Translations under genes and position numbers: made by a program
The notes under the pieces: generated by a model
What the model was told of the DNA's origin: nothing
Seen by the model: the letters and a program-made list of their open reading frames with translations, nothing else
The model's database searches: none
Shown: positions 7,807 through 9,228 of the stretch, one piece after another
Layout of the letters: each line of letters begins with the position of its first letter
Position numbering within the stretch: position 1 is the stretch's first letter
DNA from: Pseudomonadota bacterium
Lineage (GTDB): Bacteria; Pseudomonadota; Gammaproteobacteria; Xanthomonadales; Xanthomonadaceae
Reading direction: 5' to 3'
Length of the DNA stretch: 9,228 bases
Assembly: GCA_019348095.1 (NCBI GenBank)
Contig: JAHWKC010000074.1
Coordinates: forward strand, 1 to 9,228

Positions 7807-8183
7807 TGGTCGTCTCCGGTCTGCAGGCGCTGGCGAAGCTCGGCGAGCTCGGCCTGGCGCTGGGCGAGTTCGGCGCTGGCAAGGGCTTCGCGGCTGCGGG
7901 CGTAGGCCAGGTCGGCGTCGGCGCTGGCGGCCAGCGCCAGGCGCCGGGCGTCGTCCTCGCGGTCGTCGGCCATCGCGCCCTGGGCGCGGGCCAGGGCCTC
8001 GCGCGCATTGGCGATCTCCCGCGACGCGTAGTGATCGGCATCGGCGCCGGCGGCGCGGACCAGCGCCTGCTGCGCGTTGGAAAGCTCGGCGGTCGGCGGC
8101 GGCAACGTGGCGCAGGCGCTCAACGCCAAAGCGAGAACCAGGGCCAGCAGCAGCGAATATATTTGTGCGAAGCTTGTCTTCAT
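7803..8183 (-). CDS. DUF4398-type lipoprotein
   Basis: A 126-residue lipoprotein. MKTSFAQIYS is followed by a hydrophobic stretch and the lipobox LSAC, with the lipidated cysteine at residue 24. Ala follows the Cys, so the outer membrane is the likely destination. After a short Pro-rich linker the mature part is one Ala/Glu/Arg-rich helical region. SNAQQALVRAAGADADHYAS and the later AxADADLAYARS units are typical of the DUF4398 family, which has no known enzymatic role. The stop codon overlaps the start of the OmpA-family gene (ATGA at 7806-7803), giving a two-gene operon; similar lipoprotein/OmpA pairs are common in this group. No strong Shine-Dalgarno is seen. Confidence 0.85.
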   Translation of the reverse strand: MKTSFAQIYSLLLALVLALALSACATLPPPTAELSNAQQALVRAAGADADHYASREIANAREALARAQGAMADDREDDARRLALAASADADLAYARSREALASAELAQRQAELAELRQRLQTGDDQ

Positions 8184-8289
8184 TGGGGTGCCGTGGTGAT
8201 GGAGGGCCGTTCAGGACTTCTCGCGGCCATTGTGGTCAAGCCGGCGGCGCGCTTGCAACGATACGCCGCCGTGAACCAGAGGAGCGTGC
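8184..8289. promoter_or_regulatory. Divergent intergenic region between the lipoprotein operon and the PilU-like gene
   Basis: These 106 bases must hold both divergent promoters. For the plus strand, GG (8243-8244), 10 bases, then GC (8255-8256) within TTGCAA resembles a sigma-54 -24/-12 site. It would start transcription near 8268, 22 bases before the ATG. The -24 half is weak. A clear AGAGGAG Shine-Dalgarno precedes the ATG at 8290. For the minus strand, TTGACC (8239-8234) could be a -35, but no matching -10 is evident. Confidence 0.35.
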
Positions 8290-9228
8290 ATGGACATCGG
8301 CTATTTCCTGAAGCTGATGACGGAGAAGAATGCCTCGGACATGTTCCTGAGCACCGGCGCCCCGGTGCACATCAAGGTCGAAGGCAAGCTTTATCCGTTG
8401 GGCAACACCGGCCTGCCGCTGGGCATGGTCAAGAAGATCGCCTACTCGCTGATGGACGAAGGCCAGGTGCCGCTGTTCGAGCGCGACCTGGAACTGAACA
8501 TGGCGCTGGCGCTGCCCGACACCGGCCGCTTCCGGGTCAACGTGTTCAAGCAGCGCGGCGAGGTCGGCCTGGTGATCCGCGCCATCCGCAGCGTGATCCC
8601 GAGCATCGAGGAGCTGCAGCTGCCGCAGGTGCTCAAGGACATCATCATGGCGCCGCGCGGGCTGGTGCTGATCGTCGGCTCGACCGGTTCGGGCAAGTCG
8701 ACCACCCTGGCCTCGATGATCGACTACCGCAACAGCGGCACGCCGGGGCACATCCTCACCATCGAGGACCCGATCGAATACCTGCACAAGCACAAGAAAT
8801 CGATCGTCAACCAGCGCGAGGTCGGGCTGGACGGAGGGTGGGGTGCGGGCGATGAGCAGGTCACGCCACCGGCGCCACGACGTCTGCGGGATGGTGGCGT
8901 GGGGAGCCAGGACCTGGTCGACGCGACGGTCGCGAGCGACAGCGCGGGGCAGCGGGCGCTGTGGGCCTACCGCGAGCAGCACACCGAGGCGATCGGCGCC
9001 GCGGGGGTGCCGGTCAAGCTGGACGTGTCGGTGCCGACCGGCCGGCTGCCGGAGCTGTGCGACCGGCTGAATGGGGTGATCGCGGGGGTGCTCCCGGCTG
9101 CGCTGCCGATCGTGTTCGGGCACGTCAACGAGGGCAATCTTCATGTGAACGTCTTGGGCGCCGGCTCCTCGGCTACGGAGGTCACCGGCGCGGTGCTGCA
9201 GCTGGTCGCGGAGCTGTCCGGGTCGATC
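8290..9228 (+). CDS. pilU: Chimeric open frame: N-terminal half of a PilU-like type IV pilus ATPase joined to an FAD-oxidase C-terminal part
   Basis: Residues 1-181 (to 8832) are a PilT/PilU-family retraction ATPase, a hexameric cytoplasmic motor that depolymerises type IV pili. The N-terminus MDIGYFLKLMTEKNASDMFL is collinear with PilU (the SDMF form rather than SDLH of PilT). Walker A is GSTGSGKS at 130-137, the Asp box is IEDPIEY at 158-164, and the family motif NQREVGLD ends at residue 181. The Walker B segment, His box and C-terminal domain that should follow are missing. From codon 182 the frame continues without a stop to the window end as FAD-linked oxidase sequence. A pilus ATPase cut here cannot hydrolyse ATP normally. 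AGAGGAG before 8290 supports the start. The assignment to PilU rather than a PilT paralogue is likely but not certain; the function of the joined product, if it exists, is unknown. Confidence 0.8.
   Translation, partial: MDIGYFLKLMTEKNASDMFLSTGAPVHIKVEGKLYPLGNTGLPLGMVKKIAYSLMDEGQVPLFERDLELNMALALPDTGRFRVNVFKQRGEVGLVIRAIRSVIPSIEELQLPQVLKDIIMAPRGLVLIVGSTGSGKSTTLASMIDYRNSGTPGHILTIEDPIEYLHKHKKSIVNQREVGLDGGWGAGDEQVTPPAPRRLRDGGVGSQDLVDATVASDSAGQRALWAYREQHTEAIGAAGVPVKLDVSVPTGRLPELCDRLNGVIAGVLPAALPIVFGHVNEGNLHVNVLGAGSSATEVTGAVLQLVAELSGSI
8833..9228 (+). other. FAD-linked oxidase C-terminal segment (GlcD / D-lactate dehydrogenase type), partial at both ends
   Basis: In frame with the PilU-like start, the sequence from about 8881 on reads as the C-terminal domain of FAD-binding oxidoreductases (FAD-oxidase_C). 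It shows RALWAYREQHTEAI, KLDVSVP and the metal/substrate motif FGHVNEGNLHVNVLG (His278, Glu281 and His285 of the joined frame). It stops at the window edge just where an EHGxG motif would be expected. The FAD-binding N-terminal domain and any start codon are absent. The first 16 codons after the join (8833-8880) match neither parent that I can recognise. Codon use differs from the PilU part: Arg CGG 4 of 7 against 1 of 9, Gly GGG 8 of 19 against 3 of 17. The style suggests a different, possibly actinobacterial, source. Confidence 0.75.

Noticed and set aside
7806..8855. Plus-strand open frame crossing the DUF4398 gene and the PilU start
   Set aside because: It is out of frame with the PilU-like motifs and antisense to a lipoprotein with a clear lipobox.
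8236..9144. Minus-strand open frame of 302 codons opposite the PilU/FAD-oxidase region
   Set aside because: It spans both halves of the chimera and is low-complexity (His/Gln/Arg/Asp rich). The plus strand carries the family motifs. The stretch around the join (IPQTSWRRWRD) was considered as part of a third sequence, but nothing supports it.

Overview
The window is high-GC gammaproteobacterial DNA that looks like the order Xanthomonadales (Xanthomonadaceae, Lysobacter/Luteimonas-like). The evidence is the ATP synthase gene order I-B-E-F-H-A with family-typical proteins, a two-domain bacterial cystathionine beta-synthase, a PilU-like type IV pilus ATPase, and GTAG-type palindromic REP/REPIN elements like those described in Stenotrophomonas and relatives. 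The genus is an inference.

Layout. Positions 1-3933 hold the front of the ATP synthase operon on the minus strand: atpI, atpB, atpE, atpF, atpH and the first 328 codons of atpA, which runs off the left edge. A near-consensus sigma-70 promoter (-35 at 4007-4012, -10 at 3984-3989, 17-bp spacer) reads into atpI. Together these genes encode the membrane F0 motor (a, b, c), its assembly helper, the delta stalk subunit and the catalytic-head alpha subunit. The 3934-4461 gap has no gene. It holds that promoter, an orphan plus-strand terminator and two REPIN-like inverted pairs. Cystathionine beta-synthase (minus, 4462-5838) follows, then a perfect-arm REPIN (5931-6010), a small YdcH/DUF465 protein (minus, 6119-6337), a 518-base gene-poor stretch with a terminator, palindromes and a second type of GTAG element, and a translationally coupled envelope pair: a DUF4398 lipoprotein and an OmpA-domain protein (minus, 7806-6856 and 8183-7803).

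The right end is the odd part. A plus-strand gene starts at 8290 as a clear PilT/PilU-family ATPase, with good ribosome binding site, Walker A and Asp box. At about 8832 it changes abruptly, in frame and without a stop, into the C-terminal region of an FAD-linked oxidase (GlcD/D-lactate dehydrogenase type). Codon choice changes at the same place: CGC/GGC-dominated before it, CGG/GGG-rich after it. Either the contig is chimeric or there has been a real recombination. The artefact is the more economical explanation, but it cannot be settled from this sequence.

No tRNA, rRNA, CRISPR array or intact transposase was seen. The most interesting genuine biology is probably in the non-coding DNA: several REP pairs whose hairpin stems covary while their flanks are fixed, three consecutive hairpins between atpE and atpF, period-7 degenerate repeats in the atp spacers, and a possible plus-strand small RNA upstream of the ATP synthase operon.
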